Shown here piece after piece: positions 16,774 to 23,957 of a stretch of DNA of 64,000 bases. The notes under the pieces are model-generated. The model saw only the letters and a list, made by a program, of their open reading frames with translations, was not told the origin of the DNA and did not search any database. The DNA is from Sphingobacteriaceae bacterium (lineage in GTDB: Bacteria > Bacteroidota > Bacteroidia > Sphingobacteriales > Sphingobacteriaceae). The position numbers and the translations under genes are program-made. Each line of letters begins with the position of its first letter. Within the stretch, counting starts at the first letter, position 1. The stretch is taken from assembly GCA_017745075.1 (NCBI GenBank), contig JAGIAD010000002.1, positions 186,001-250,000 on the forward strand, read 5' to 3'.

Positions 16774-18027
16774 ATGAAAGTTTCAGTAATAGCCAACTCA
16801 TTAATTGGCTCAGAAATTATAAAAATTGGTAACGAAGTTAACGAGATGAAGCGCAAAGGCGCATCGATTGCTAACCTTACTATTGGCGATTTCGATTCGA
16901 ATATTTACCCGATACCGGCTGAATTAAAGGCCGGAATTGTGGAAGCCTATAATGCCAATCAAACCAATTATCCGCCTGCTGATGGTGTTTTGCCATTACG
17001 CGAAACGGTTTCTGAATTATTAAAAGACAGATTTGGATTAGAATACAACACCAATAGTATTTTGGTTTCAGGTGGCTCACGCCCACTGATTTATGCTACT
17101 TACCTGGCCTTGATCGATCCTGGCGATACCGTAGTTTTCCCTGCTCCATCCTGGAACAACAATCACTATTCTCATTTAACTTCAGCTAAAACCATTGCTG
17201 TAGAAACTGATGCTGAGCATAATTTTATGCCAACAGCCGCGCAATTGAAACCACATTTAAAAGGCGCAACTTTACTGGCTTTATGTTCGCCATTAAATCC
17301 AACCGGAACGATGTTCGATGCAGATTCGCTGGCCGAAATCTGTGATGCTGTTTTAGAAGAAAATGCTTCACGCGGGGCAGATGAAAAACCATTGTACATG
17401 ATGTACGATCAGATTTATTCGCTTTTAACTTTTGGTAAGGTGCACGTAAATCCGGTTTCTTTAAGGCCAGAGATGAGGCCATTTACCATTTTTGTAGATG
17501 GCAGTTCGAAATGCCTGGCTGCAACCGGTGTGCGTGTGGGTTGGGGTTTTGGTCCAGAAGATATCATTAACAGAATGAAAGCTCTGGTAGGCCATATGGG
17601 GGCCTGGGCTCCAAAAGCCGAGCAGGTAGCCATGTCTAAATACTTTAACGATAAGCCACAGGTTGATGCATTCTTAACCGGCTTTAAGGCGCAGGTACAG
17701 GATAGCTTAAATGCGCTTTACAATGGTTTTAACGAATTAAAAGCAGAAGGTTTTAATGTTGATGCGGTAGAGCCAATGGGAGCCATTTACCTGACCATTA
17801 AAATCGATTATATTGGAAAGAAAACAGAAGATGGCCAGGTTTTAAAAGACAGTGCAGATGTAAATTTTTACCTGATCAAAGAAGCAGGTGCCGCTTTGGT
17901 CCCTTTCTCTGCCTTTGGAAATGAAGACAGTATGCCGTGGTTTAGGGCATCAGTTGGTGCCTGCACTTTACAGGACATTAAAGATATGTTACCGAGAATT
18001 AAAACAGCTTTAAGTAAGTTGAAATAA
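16774..18027 (+). CDS. Class I/II pyridoxal-phosphate aminotransferase
   Basis: This 417-residue fold-type I aminotransferase is AspC-like. SGGSRPLIYATYLAL binds the PLP phosphate; PLNPTG near residue 170, DQIYS near residue 211 and the PLP lysine in SSKCLAATGVRVGW near residue 248 are in order. It probably uses aspartate or another common amino acid, but the exact substrates cannot be read from sequence. As last gene of the arginine operon, 1 bp after argH, it may supply aspartate for ArgG or glutamate for ArgD; that is inference. A clear terminator follows at 18044-18080. Confidence 0.88.
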   Translation: MKVSVIANSLIGSEIIKIGNEVNEMKRKGASIANLTIGDFDSNIYPIPAELKAGIVEAYNANQTNYPPADGVLPLRETVSELLKDRFGLEYNTNSILVSGGSRPLIYATYLALIDPGDTVVFPAPSWNNNHYSHLTSAKTIAVETDAEHNFMPTAAQLKPHLKGATLLALCSPLNPTGTMFDADSLAEICDAVLEENASRGADEKPLYMMYDQIYSLLTFGKVHVNPVSLRPEMRPFTIFVDGSSKCLAATGVRVGWGFGPEDIINRMKALVGHMGAWAPKAEQVAMSKYFNDKPQVDAFLTGFKAQVQDSLNALYNGFNELKAEGFNVDAVEPMGAIYLTIKIDYIGKKTEDGQVLKDSADVNFYLIKEAGAALVPFSAFGNEDSMPWFRASVGACTLQDIKDMLPRIKTALSKLK

Positions 18028-18043
18028 AATTATAAGCATAAAG

Positions 18044-18080
18044 AAAAACCCTCTTCAGTTAATTTTGAAGAGGGTTTTTT
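18044..18080 (+). terminator. Intrinsic terminator of the arginine operon
   Basis: A 14-bp perfect stem (AAAAACCCTCTTCA / TGAAGAGGGTTTTT) with an 8-nt loop is followed by T. It starts 17 bp after the aminotransferase stop and closes the operon. Confidence 0.93.
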
Positions 18081-18091
18081 GTTAATTTGAT

Positions 18092-18195
18092 CGTCATTTC
18101 GAGCGGAGTGAAACGCAGTCGAGAACCCGCAGGTTAGCGAAGCTAAATCTCGAGATAGATCTCTCCGCTACACTGCGTTTCGGTCGAGATGACGG
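18092..18195. repeat. Palindromic spacer repeat, CGTCATTTCGAG family
   Basis: It begins CGTCATTTCGAGCGGAGTG and ends with the inverse CGGTCGAGATGACG, with GAAACGCAG / CTGCGTTTC as inner arms and TCTCGAGATAGATCTCTC near the middle. Related full or half copies are at 47840-47870, 51171-51349 and 60290-60334. No coding capacity is seen. Confidence 0.85.
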
Positions 18196-18265
18196 GTTTT
18201 TAAGAGATGCTTTAGATTTAGAACTTCATACTGGGGACATAGGACTCCAAACTCCCGGCTCCCAA

Positions 18266-19690
18266 CTAATCTTCCCTGCTTCCATCATCAGCCATCCTCA
18301 CCATTTTAGGTTCGAATTTAGCCACCACATCAACCAGTTCTGTTTGTGCAGCCATTACTTTATGGATGTCTTTATAGGCCATTGGTGCTTCATCTAAACC
18401 AGCTCCAATTAACGTAACATTGTGATCCTTTAAAATGGCTTTCATATCCGATTTAGTAATTGATTGAAAAGCTTTCGAACGGCTCATTTGACGTCCTGCG
18501 CCATGCGATGCCGAGTTGATTGCACTTGTCTCACCTTTACCCCTCACTAAAAACCCCGGTGCAGTCATGCTTCCCGGTATAATCCCCATCACACCTTTGC
18601 CAGCAGGTGTAGCGCCTTTTCGGTGCACTATTACTTCTTCACCATCAAGGATTTCTTTCCAGGCAAAATTATGATGGTTTTCTACTTTGGCCAAAACTTT
18701 TGCCCCGATTGCTTTAGTCAGCCTTTTATGGATCACCTCGTGACAAGCAGAAGCATAATCGCCGGCAAGGTTCATCGCGATCCAATATTCTTGCCCTTCG
18801 GCCGTGTTCATATCCAAATAAGCCAGGTTTACAGCCTCTTTAGGCAATTTACAGATATCCTTAGCCAGTTTGGTATAATAACCCGCAATGGTAGCACCTA
18901 AACCGCGCGAACCGGAATGGGTTAATAAAGCTACATAACGACCTTTATCAATATTTAAAATCTCATCACGTTCTGCAAAATCGATAATTCCCCATTCTAC
19001 AAAGTGGTTACCACCGCCTGATGTACCTAATTGTGCCCAGGCTTTTCCATGTAAGTTTTTAAGAAAAGTAGTTGAGTTAAAAGCTTCGTTATCCAATACT
19101 TCGTGTTCGGCTCTTTCCAATCCCCTAAACTCTCTACCTGCTCCGAATTTAGTAAAAGCAATCAATTCGCGTTTGTACATGGCATCTTTCCCAAAATAAT
19201 GTTTTTCGGGGATATCGAAAATACTTAAAGCCATCCGGCAACCGATATCTACGCCTACGCCGTAAGGTATAATGGCATTTCTGGTTGCTAATACACCTCC
19301 GATCGGTAAACCATAACCTTGATGGGCGTCGGGCATTAAAGCCCCCGCTGCCGATACCGGTAGTTTCATGGCAATATCCATTTGGTTTCGCGCGCCTTCT
19401 TCAATGTAATCAGCGCCAAATACCGCGTAGGGCTTTGCGTGGCTTACCAGTTCAATGGTTTCATCTTTTGGTGCATTGGCTGCTTCAATCATAGCTGTAG
19501 CCAGTGGATTTAAAACCGGATCATCCAAAAAACTTTCCGGGTAATCTTTTACTTTTTTAAATAAGGCCAGCAATTCTTTTTTTTCGGTACCCGTAAAATT
19601 TTCTTTCAGAATATCTAAAGCTAAACCTACTGTTTTTCCTTCGGTATAACCTATCTCGATCAGGTTGTTACCTGTTATGTTGTTGTTCAT
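18266..19690 (-). CDS. rtcB: RNA 3'-terminal-phosphate / 5'-hydroxyl ligase RtcB
   Basis: RtcB joins RNA 3'-phosphate (or cyclic phosphate) ends to 5'-OH ends with GTP and Mn2+, repairing cleaved tRNAs and other RNAs. The 474-residue form has the metal cysteine in GVGVDIGCRMAL (Cys151), GGGNHFVEW near residue 226, HSGSRGLG near 258, PGSMTAPGFLVRG near 372 and the guanylate-accepting histidine in SASHGAGRQ near 396. The frame runs upstream to 19750, but that extension would overlap the next gene and adds no conserved sequence, so I chose the ATG at 19690, 13 bp after rlaP. It is the last gene of the RNA repair cluster, and no archease gene is adjacent. Confidence 0.95.
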   Translation of the reverse strand: MNNNITGNNLIEIGYTEGKTVGLALDILKENFTGTEKKELLALFKKVKDYPESFLDDPVLNPLATAMIEAANAPKDETIELVSHAKPYAVFGADYIEEGARNQMDIAMKLPVSAAGALMPDAHQGYGLPIGGVLATRNAIIPYGVGVDIGCRMALSIFDIPEKHYFGKDAMYKRELIAFTKFGAGREFRGLERAEHEVLDNEAFNSTTFLKNLHGKAWAQLGTSGGGNHFVEWGIIDFAERDEILNIDKGRYVALLTHSGSRGLGATIAGYYTKLAKDICKLPKEAVNLAYLDMNTAEGQEYWIAMNLAGDYASACHEVIHKRLTKAIGAKVLAKVENHHNFAWKEILDGEEVIVHRKGATPAGKGVMGIIPGSMTAPGFLVRGKGETSAINSASHGAGRQMSRSKAFQSITKSDMKAILKDHNVTLIGAGLDEAPMAYKDIHKVMAAQTELVDVVAKFEPKMVRMADDGSRED

Positions 19691-19703
19691 TTTTATCGTT
19701 TTT

Positions 19704-20765
19704 TTAATCTGCATAAAGCTCTGTTCGCATCTCAACAAGTAAAGATTCAACTAAAGCTGTATCTGGCTTGTCCATGAGTTTGCTTTTGGTTGTTTCTTGT
19801 TCAATTTGTTCCATTAGAGTCTCTGCCATTTTTAATACGTCGTCGTAGTCAAGTTCTCCTCTTTTAATCATGAGTAACTCATCCCGATTTTGTCGTTTTA
19901 CATTTAATTTTCCATCCCGTACAATCTCAAGTGCCACTTGTAATAACCTGATGGTGTGCATCATGTTTTTCGAATCATAATCCTTACCATGATTCTTATT
20001 TAAACTGTATCGATCCTCGTTTCTTTTTTCTACCCATTCCCAATATTCACTATACTCTTTGCAGTAAGAAGAATAACTATCCTTGTTGAAGAATAAATAA
20101 GCAATTCCCTTTTCTCCAGGGGGTATGGCAGATACTGAAACTTCATTGGCATTTGTTTTATTTGCTATGCCTTTATAGGGGATGTTTATTTCATTGTTGT
20201 AAAATAAAGCATAAAGATCTTTGGTGTGCGGAATTTTTGATAATCCACAGTTTTCCTGTAAGATATTCCTTTTTTTTAGCCATGTTTTAACTTTAACTAC
20301 CGAATAATTCTCTGTTATATAACAAAAATCAAGCACCGTTTTTCGAGACTTTGGCATTGGATTTAAAATTTTTTTATTTAAACCTTTTGCCTTTCTGATC
20401 TGGGTTAAAGCATATCCGCCAAATGTATCTTTACACAATTTGGATAAGAACATCGTAATGTTTAATTTCTCCATTATCGGATGCTTATATAAAATGCAGT
20501 CTTCAGGAGTTGCTAAAATTTCAACAATATTCGGATTATTCTTGATTAACAATTCTATAAAGCGTCCAATTTCATAATAAACCTCATCATTACTCTCATT
20601 GCTGATTTGTGGGATATACTTTAAGCCAAAGAACATGCTTTTAGGCATGTAATAAATACCCTTTATATCTGTATCAGATTCAGGAGTATTTAAGCCATAA
20701 GCTTTACTGCCACTTAAACATTCGAATAACAAGAGATTTTTATCTTTTAGATCTTTAATTGTCAT
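19704..20765 (-). CDS. RlaP-type nucleotidyltransferase (pol-beta superfamily), second copy
   Basis: This 353-residue protein starts with a compact pol-beta nucleotidyltransferase signature: CLSGSKAYGLNTPESDTDIKG (residues 17-37), with the GS loop and the SDTD metal-binding acidic pair. Helical regions follow. This matches the family called RlaP (RNA ligase-associated pol-beta, PF10127, earlier YcgL), described from conserved neighbourhood with RNA repair ligases. It is expected to add nucleotides to RNA ends, but its chemistry is not established. Its start overlaps the end of the upstream paralogue by 11 bp, and rtcB starts 13 bp after its stop, so the three are one translational unit. Confidence 0.85.
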   Translation of the reverse strand: MTIKDLKDKNLLLFECLSGSKAYGLNTPESDTDIKGIYYMPKSMFFGLKYIPQISNESNDEVYYEIGRFIELLIKNNPNIVEILATPEDCILYKHPIMEKLNITMFLSKLCKDTFGGYALTQIRKAKGLNKKILNPMPKSRKTVLDFCYITENYSVVKVKTWLKKRNILQENCGLSKIPHTKDLYALFYNNEINIPYKGIANKTNANEVSVSAIPPGEKGIAYLFFNKDSYSSYCKEYSEYWEWVEKRNEDRYSLNKNHGKDYDSKNMMHTIRLLQVALEIVRDGKLNVKRQNRDELLMIKRGELDYDDVLKMAETLMEQIEQETTKSKLMDKPDTALVESLLVEMRTELYAD

Positions 20766-21516
20766 AACTCTTTATAGTTTTTCTAAAGAAAATATCGAGG
20801 GCTTCCCCGCTAAAACTTTCTTTTGTCAAATCTTTAGCTTCATCTCTACATCTTTCAAATTCATGATCGATATATTCGCTTAATTGAGGGACTATTTTTA
20901 CCAGAAATCCTTCATCAGACGTTGATTTAAGCAAAATAAGTTCGCTAACAATCTGCTGTAAATTTCGGGGCATTAAGGTAATTAATGGTCCTATTGTCAT
21001 GGGCGCAATAGTGTTTTTTTCTAAGCACCATTTTGCTGAAAGTAATGACCTAAGCACATAAAAAAGCTTTTTTATTTTGATTTCACCTTCATTTGTACCA
21101 GTTTCTAAAGCACCAAGCGCGATACCCAGGTAATGATTAACGTTTGTTTTTCTATAAAAATATTGCTGGCATAATTTCCACAAGTCCTCTTTGAAATTAT
21201 TATGCTCCATATAAATTATTGGTGACTGTAGCCATTCAAACGGAGTTGTATTTGATTTTCTGATCAGTTTGAGCGCTTTCCTTATATCCCAGCCATTGAT
21301 ATCAAGTTCATTATTTATTGGGAAATCAAGATGATCTGGGCTATCAGAAACCGATAAATAGTCATCCAAAGGGCGTGTATAAATAAATCTTACATCATAA
21401 TCGCTATCTGGTGACGGGAATTCCCAGCCTCTACTTCCAGACTCACAGGCAAATAATATTTTGATGTTGTGCTTGCGCTCTATTTCGCCAAGTTTCCTTA
21501 TTATCTCGGTTTTCAT
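20755..21516 (-). CDS. RlaP-type nucleotidyltransferase (pol-beta superfamily), first copy
   Basis: This 253-residue protein has the pol-beta motif FACESGSRGWEFPSPDSDYD (residues 22-41) and then VRFIY, giving the GSRxW loop and the SDYD acidic pair needed for two-metal catalysis; the pattern is that of RlaP/PF10127. A later conserved block KIKKLFYVLRSLLSAKW near residue 146 is helical. It is shorter and only distantly similar to the second copy, so the two are unlikely to be a recent duplication. It lies directly downstream of the tRNA-like RNA array, whose last hairpin ends 15 bp before its start codon. Confidence 0.87.
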   Translation of the reverse strand: MKTEIIRKLGEIERKHNIKILFACESGSRGWEFPSPDSDYDVRFIYTRPLDDYLSVSDSPDHLDFPINNELDINGWDIRKALKLIRKSNTTPFEWLQSPIIYMEHNNFKEDLWKLCQQYFYRKTNVNHYLGIALGALETGTNEGEIKIKKLFYVLRSLLSAKWCLEKNTIAPMTIGPLITLMPRNLQQIVSELILLKSTSDEGFLVKIVPQLSEYIDHEFERCRDEAKDLTKESFSGEALDIFFRKTIKSYDN

Positions 21517-21531
21517 TTTTCTCTAATTAAT

Positions 21532-21563
21532 CCCCGGCAGGCAACATTCACCTCGCCGAGGGG
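21532..21563 (-). promoter_or_regulatory. Leader hairpin before the first rlaP gene
   Basis: On the minus strand CCCCUCGGC pairs with GCCGGGG, with two bulged bases, giving a GC-rich hairpin in an AT-rich spacer. The next bases are AUUAAUUAGAG, not a U-run, so this is not a standard terminator. It may mark the end of the processed RNA array or shield the mRNA 5' end of rlaP-rlaP-rtcB. Confidence 0.5.
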
Positions 21564-21587
21564 TTTCTAAATTTAGTTTTAATTAAT

Positions 21588-21650
21588 GAGGCTACAAGTG
21601 CAAAATGTATCTAACTTTTTGGACGAAGTAACATTTAGCAACGGCACTCA
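21588..21650 (-). ncRNA. Y RNA-like unit 1 (degenerate, core element only)
   Basis: This unit is read from 21650 downward. It keeps the core GCCGUUGCUAAAUGUUAC and then UUCG (the complement of CGAAGTAAC at 21624-21632) shared by all six units. No T-arm or D-arm is recognisable after it, so it is either a decayed unit or the trailing half of a longer RNA. It is closest to the rlaP genes. Confidence 0.4.
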
Positions 21651-21664
21651 TTTTTTGAGAGAGC

Positions 21665-21764
21665 GAAAATTTTTAAGAGCAATACTGGCAAGTGTGTATT
21701 TACTAGCAGAATTCGAACCTGCACTATATTCAACCAATCGAAGTAACACTTGCGCAACGGCATC
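21665..21764 (-). ncRNA. Y RNA-like unit 2 (T-arm present, D-arm lost)
   Basis: The core GCCGUUGCGCAAGUGUUAC, then UUCG (complement 21739-21747), is followed by a good tRNA T-arm, GCAGG-UUCGAAU-UCUGC (21706-21722). After it, AAUAC and GUAUU can pair as an acceptor-like hairpin. No D-arm with GG is seen. The order of parts is the same as in units 5 and 6. Confidence 0.5.
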
Positions 21765-21778
21765 TTAACTTTTTAATG

Positions 21779-21908
21779 AACAGAAGCAAAAAGCAACAAA
21801 AGTCTACGGGGCATGTCGTTGCCGGAGTCGAACCGGATAATCTTGCTGGCTTTACAACTTCATTATTCCTCCCCTCAGTTGTGACGAAGTAACTCTTGTT
21901 TACGGCAT
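21779..21908 (-). ncRNA. Y RNA-like unit 3 (T-arm present, altered rest)
   Basis: The core GCCGUAAACAAGAGUUAC, then UUCG (complement 21885-21893), is followed by an ACAACU / AGUUGU hairpin, then a T-arm CCGG-UUCGACU-CCGG (21822-21836). GCAAC and GUUGC then close a longer acceptor-like hairpin. The D-arm is not recognisable. Confidence 0.5.
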
Positions 21909-21909
21909 T

Positions 21910-22004
21910 CTGTTTTTATGACTTAAACTATTCTACGTGGGTAGAAGCTGGACTTGAATCAACATTCTGGTCTTGAATCGAAGTAACTTTTATCTACGGC
22001 ACTT
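21910..22004 (-). ncRNA. Y RNA-like unit 4 (compact, permuted tRNA layout)
   Basis: The core GCCGUAGAUAAAAGUUAC, then UUCG (complement 21979-21987), is followed by a weakened T-arm with loop UUCAAGU (21947-21963). Next is a perfect 6-bp acceptor hairpin UUCUAC-CCAC-GUAGAA (21931-21946), then a D-arm-like GUUU/AAAC stem-loop (21912-21928). The order T-arm, closed acceptor, D-arm is retained in only about 95 nt. Confidence 0.6.
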
Positions 22005-22021
22005 ATTTGTATTTTAATTAA

Positions 22022-22150
22022 GCAAGGTTAAAGGCAAAAAGAGACTATTTTCCTGCTCTACCAGCTGAGCTACCCATTTACATGGGGCAGGGCTCGAACC
22101 TGCGACACGGGCATTAAGAGTGCGAAGTAACTCTTCTTTACGACACTTGC
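22022..22150 (-). ncRNA. Y RNA-like unit 5, permuted tRNA mimic (well formed)
   Basis: This 129-nt unit is read from 22150 to 22022. Ends GCAAG and CUUGC pair, followed by more stem (GUAAAG with CUUUAAC, then AAGAG with CUCUU). The core GUUACUUCG is at 22123-22131. Then come a T-arm GCAGG-UUCGAGC-CCUGC (22087-22103), a closed acceptor stem CCCAU-GUAA-AUGGG (22073-22086) capped by a GNRA-type loop, and a textbook D-arm GCUC-AGCUGGUA-GAGC (22055-22070). In a true tRNA the D-arm precedes the T-arm, so this is a circular permutation, as in bacterial Y RNAs. It lies next to a Ro homologue. Confidence 0.82.
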
Positions 22151-22177
22151 TTGTTTTCTATTTTTTTCTATAATTAG

Positions 22178-22305
22178 GCAAGGTTAAAGGCAAAAGAGAC
22201 TGTTTTCCTGCTCTAACCATTGAGCTATTCTGTTTAAAGAAGTAGGACTCGAACCTACAACCAGGGCGTCCTGAATGCGAAGTAACTCTTTTTAACGACA
22301 CTTGC
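22178..22305 (-). ncRNA. Y RNA-like unit 6, permuted tRNA mimic (well formed)
   Basis: This 128-nt unit is read from 22305 to 22178. The end stem GCAAG/CUUGC continues, after a 5'-strand UGUC bulge, with GUUAAA/UUUAAC and AAGAG/CUCUU (3'-strand bulge UUGCC). The core GUUACUUCG is at 22278-22286. T-arm GUAGG-UUCGAGU-CCUAC is at 22242-22258, acceptor hairpin UUCU/AGAA at 22228-22241, and D-arm GCUC-AAUGGUUA-GAGC at 22210-22225. Compared with unit 5, arm sequences differ but pairing is kept. It is the unit nearest the Ro gene, 53 nt after that gene's stop codon. Confidence 0.82.
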
Positions 22306-22326
22306 TTTTTTATAAATGTTTTTTAA

Positions 22327-22354
22327 TATCCCACAGCCATTTTACTGTGGGATA
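22327..22354 (-). promoter_or_regulatory. Strong hairpin between the Ro gene and the RNA array
   Basis: A 10-bp perfect stem (TATCCCACAG / CTGTGGGATA) with an 8-nt loop begins 3 bp after the Ro-gene stop on the minus strand. The downstream minus-strand bases are A-rich rather than U-rich, so it is a weak intrinsic terminator. It could be a processing or mRNA-stabilising hairpin separating coding from non-coding parts of one transcript. Confidence 0.6.
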
Positions 22355-22357
22355 GGT

Positions 22358-23875
22358 TTATATTTCGATCTTACTTATTTTTTCAAGCGCAGAAACTGCA
22401 TCTTCCATTCCAGAAAGTATATCGAAAATTTTATCAGACCAACCGGCCAACAAATACACATCATTTTGTCTAACATCTACCGGTTGAGTACTGTAGCCAG
22501 CTAAATCAAACAAATACAGTTTGGCATTTGGTGCGATTTTTTTATACTTAGACCACGAATTTGCGAAAGTGCTGTTGATATTATTGTTATTCCACATTTG
22601 CGTATCTGTAAATATCATTACTTTGTCAGTAACCTTTCTTTGCCTTATTAAGTCATCGATTACCAGATGTCCATTTGTAGCGTAGCCAACCTCACCTTCA
22701 CGTCTGTAATATTCCATTACATTAGCTAAAACATTTTGTTTCGGCATATTTATTACTTTATACCTGTCTCCAAACATACCAGTGGTTACATTTTTGCATT
22801 GCGACTGAAGTAACATAGCAAGCATTAAACCTATATCGTATAACAATACAGTGCTTCTAGCTGAAACTGGTTTTTGCATTGATCCGGAAACATCGCAGGC
22901 AATTACAATTGAGGTATCAAATCCAAAACCTTTTATGTTCTTTGCGCTACACATTACAGCGTTTTCCAAAGCATCTAATATTGCTGATGTAAAGCTCGAT
23001 TTAATGGATTTTAACTCTCTGTAGGCAGACAAAAATCTGAACGGAAGTTGTCTCGAATTTAAAACTGCTTTTTCATTAGCAAGGTAATCGCAAACTAGCT
23101 CAATGTGCTTAGCCGAAACATTAGCCTCTAAAATATTACGCAGGTTTCTTAGCATAGCCATGTAGCCGATCTTTTTGCTTTCGATCATCTCCTCCCATTT
23201 TCTGGTTACAGCTAATGCTCTGGCAGTTTCATCTGCAAATCTGTTTTTACCCAAAGCAGAAAGTTCAGTTTCCCATGTGTATGGCGTATCCAGGCTATCA
23301 GATGCTATCTTGTTAAAAATAGCTTGCTGAGCAGCATTTTTAGCTTTAGGGTGTACCAGAAATAAAGCATCCTTTAGTTTTACCGCTGCATTTCTATTGT
23401 ATTTAGCAAATTGATACTCATCAAAATTGTTAAAAGCTCCTATCAAACCTTTTTGTATTTGTTTTGAAAGCTTATTCAATTTTTTAATTTCAGTTCGCTT
23501 GTTGGCAATTTGATAGTAAGCTAACATTTCAGTGATCTCATCTGCACGTAAAACAACTCTGTTAACAGTTTTACTTACAATAGAGTTACCCGATGTCTTT
23601 TTTGCCAGCTCTACCGATAAAACCATTGGTATAGACCTTAAATTCATTTCAGTTCTGGCATAAATAGCCAATCTGGCGATAAATTCAGGATTACATTTTT
23701 CAATTAAACCTTTGATTCTTTCTAATCTGGTATCTCCAGCTTCATAAAACGAATCGTTCAATCCCGTAGTAACAACTGCAGTATATAGTTCCATTTCAGG
23801 ACTCATCACATATGCTTTTGCACCCTCATGATTTTTTATTGCCTGTGTGTTTTTGTTAAAGAAATTGAATTTCAT
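22358..23875 (-). CDS. Ro60/Rsr homologue (TROVE domain plus von Willebrand A domain)
   Basis: This 505-residue protein has an N-terminal helical-repeat TROVE domain (about residues 10-310; YTAVVTTGLNDSFYEAGDTR and IARLAIYARTEMNLRSIPM are typical) and a C-terminal vWA domain with the MIDAS motif DVSGSM at about 328-333 and MIFTDTQMW near 420. Ro binds Y RNAs on its outer surface and misfolded or damaged RNA ends in its ring, and in bacteria works with exonucleases such as PNPase. Here it heads a minus-strand cluster with Y RNA-like genes, RlaP and RtcB, opposite a WYL regulator, the counterpart of the rsr-yrl-rtcBA locus of enterobacteria. Confidence 0.93.
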   Translation of the reverse strand: MKFNFFNKNTQAIKNHEGAKAYVMSPEMELYTAVVTTGLNDSFYEAGDTRLERIKGLIEKCNPEFIARLAIYARTEMNLRSIPMVLSVELAKKTSGNSIVSKTVNRVVLRADEITEMLAYYQIANKRTEIKKLNKLSKQIQKGLIGAFNNFDEYQFAKYNRNAAVKLKDALFLVHPKAKNAAQQAIFNKIASDSLDTPYTWETELSALGKNRFADETARALAVTRKWEEMIESKKIGYMAMLRNLRNILEANVSAKHIELVCDYLANEKAVLNSRQLPFRFLSAYRELKSIKSSFTSAILDALENAVMCSAKNIKGFGFDTSIVIACDVSGSMQKPVSARSTVLLYDIGLMLAMLLQSQCKNVTTGMFGDRYKVINMPKQNVLANVMEYYRREGEVGYATNGHLVIDDLIRQRKVTDKVMIFTDTQMWNNNNINSTFANSWSKYKKIAPNAKLYLFDLAGYSTQPVDVRQNDVYLLAGWSDKIFDILSGMEDAVSALEKISKIEI

Positions 23876-23914
23876 AATTGTTGAATTAAGTGTTTAATCT
23901 TTGTTTTACATGTG

Positions 23915-23944
23915 CAAATTTCTTTGCCGTTCTGACATTACAAA
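23915..23944 (-). promoter_or_regulatory. Candidate promoter of the Ro/RNA repair operon
   Basis: On the minus strand TTTG (23941-23944) is followed after 18 bp by GAAATTTG (23915-23922), one mismatch from the Bacteroidota -7 box TAnnTTTG. It lies about 40 bp before the Ro start codon. The proximal dyad at 23958-23978 ends 14 bp upstream of the -33 element, a usual place for an activator. Confidence 0.45.
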
Positions 23945-23957
23945 GATGCCATCACCA

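Noticed and set aside
19691..19750. Longer N-terminus for RtcB
   Set aside because: The extra 20 residues overlap the preceding rlaP gene and are not like RtcB N-termini; ATG at 19690 gives a normal protein.
21586..21768. 60-residue open frame inside the RNA array
   Set aside because: It runs opposite to the RNAs across units 1 and 2 and has no conserved motif; it is a by-product of the array.
21588..22305. CRISPR array, because of six spaced repeats
   Set aside because: Repeat spacing varies (about 94-155 bp), the spacers contain shared tRNA-like arms, and no cas genes are near.
21590..22310. Ordinary tRNA genes or tRNA gene fragments on the minus strand
   Set aside because: T-arms and D-arms are excellent, but the T-arm always comes before the D-arm and the acceptor stem is closed by a loop. 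No CCA end or normal anticodon arm fits. A permuted mimic explains all parts.
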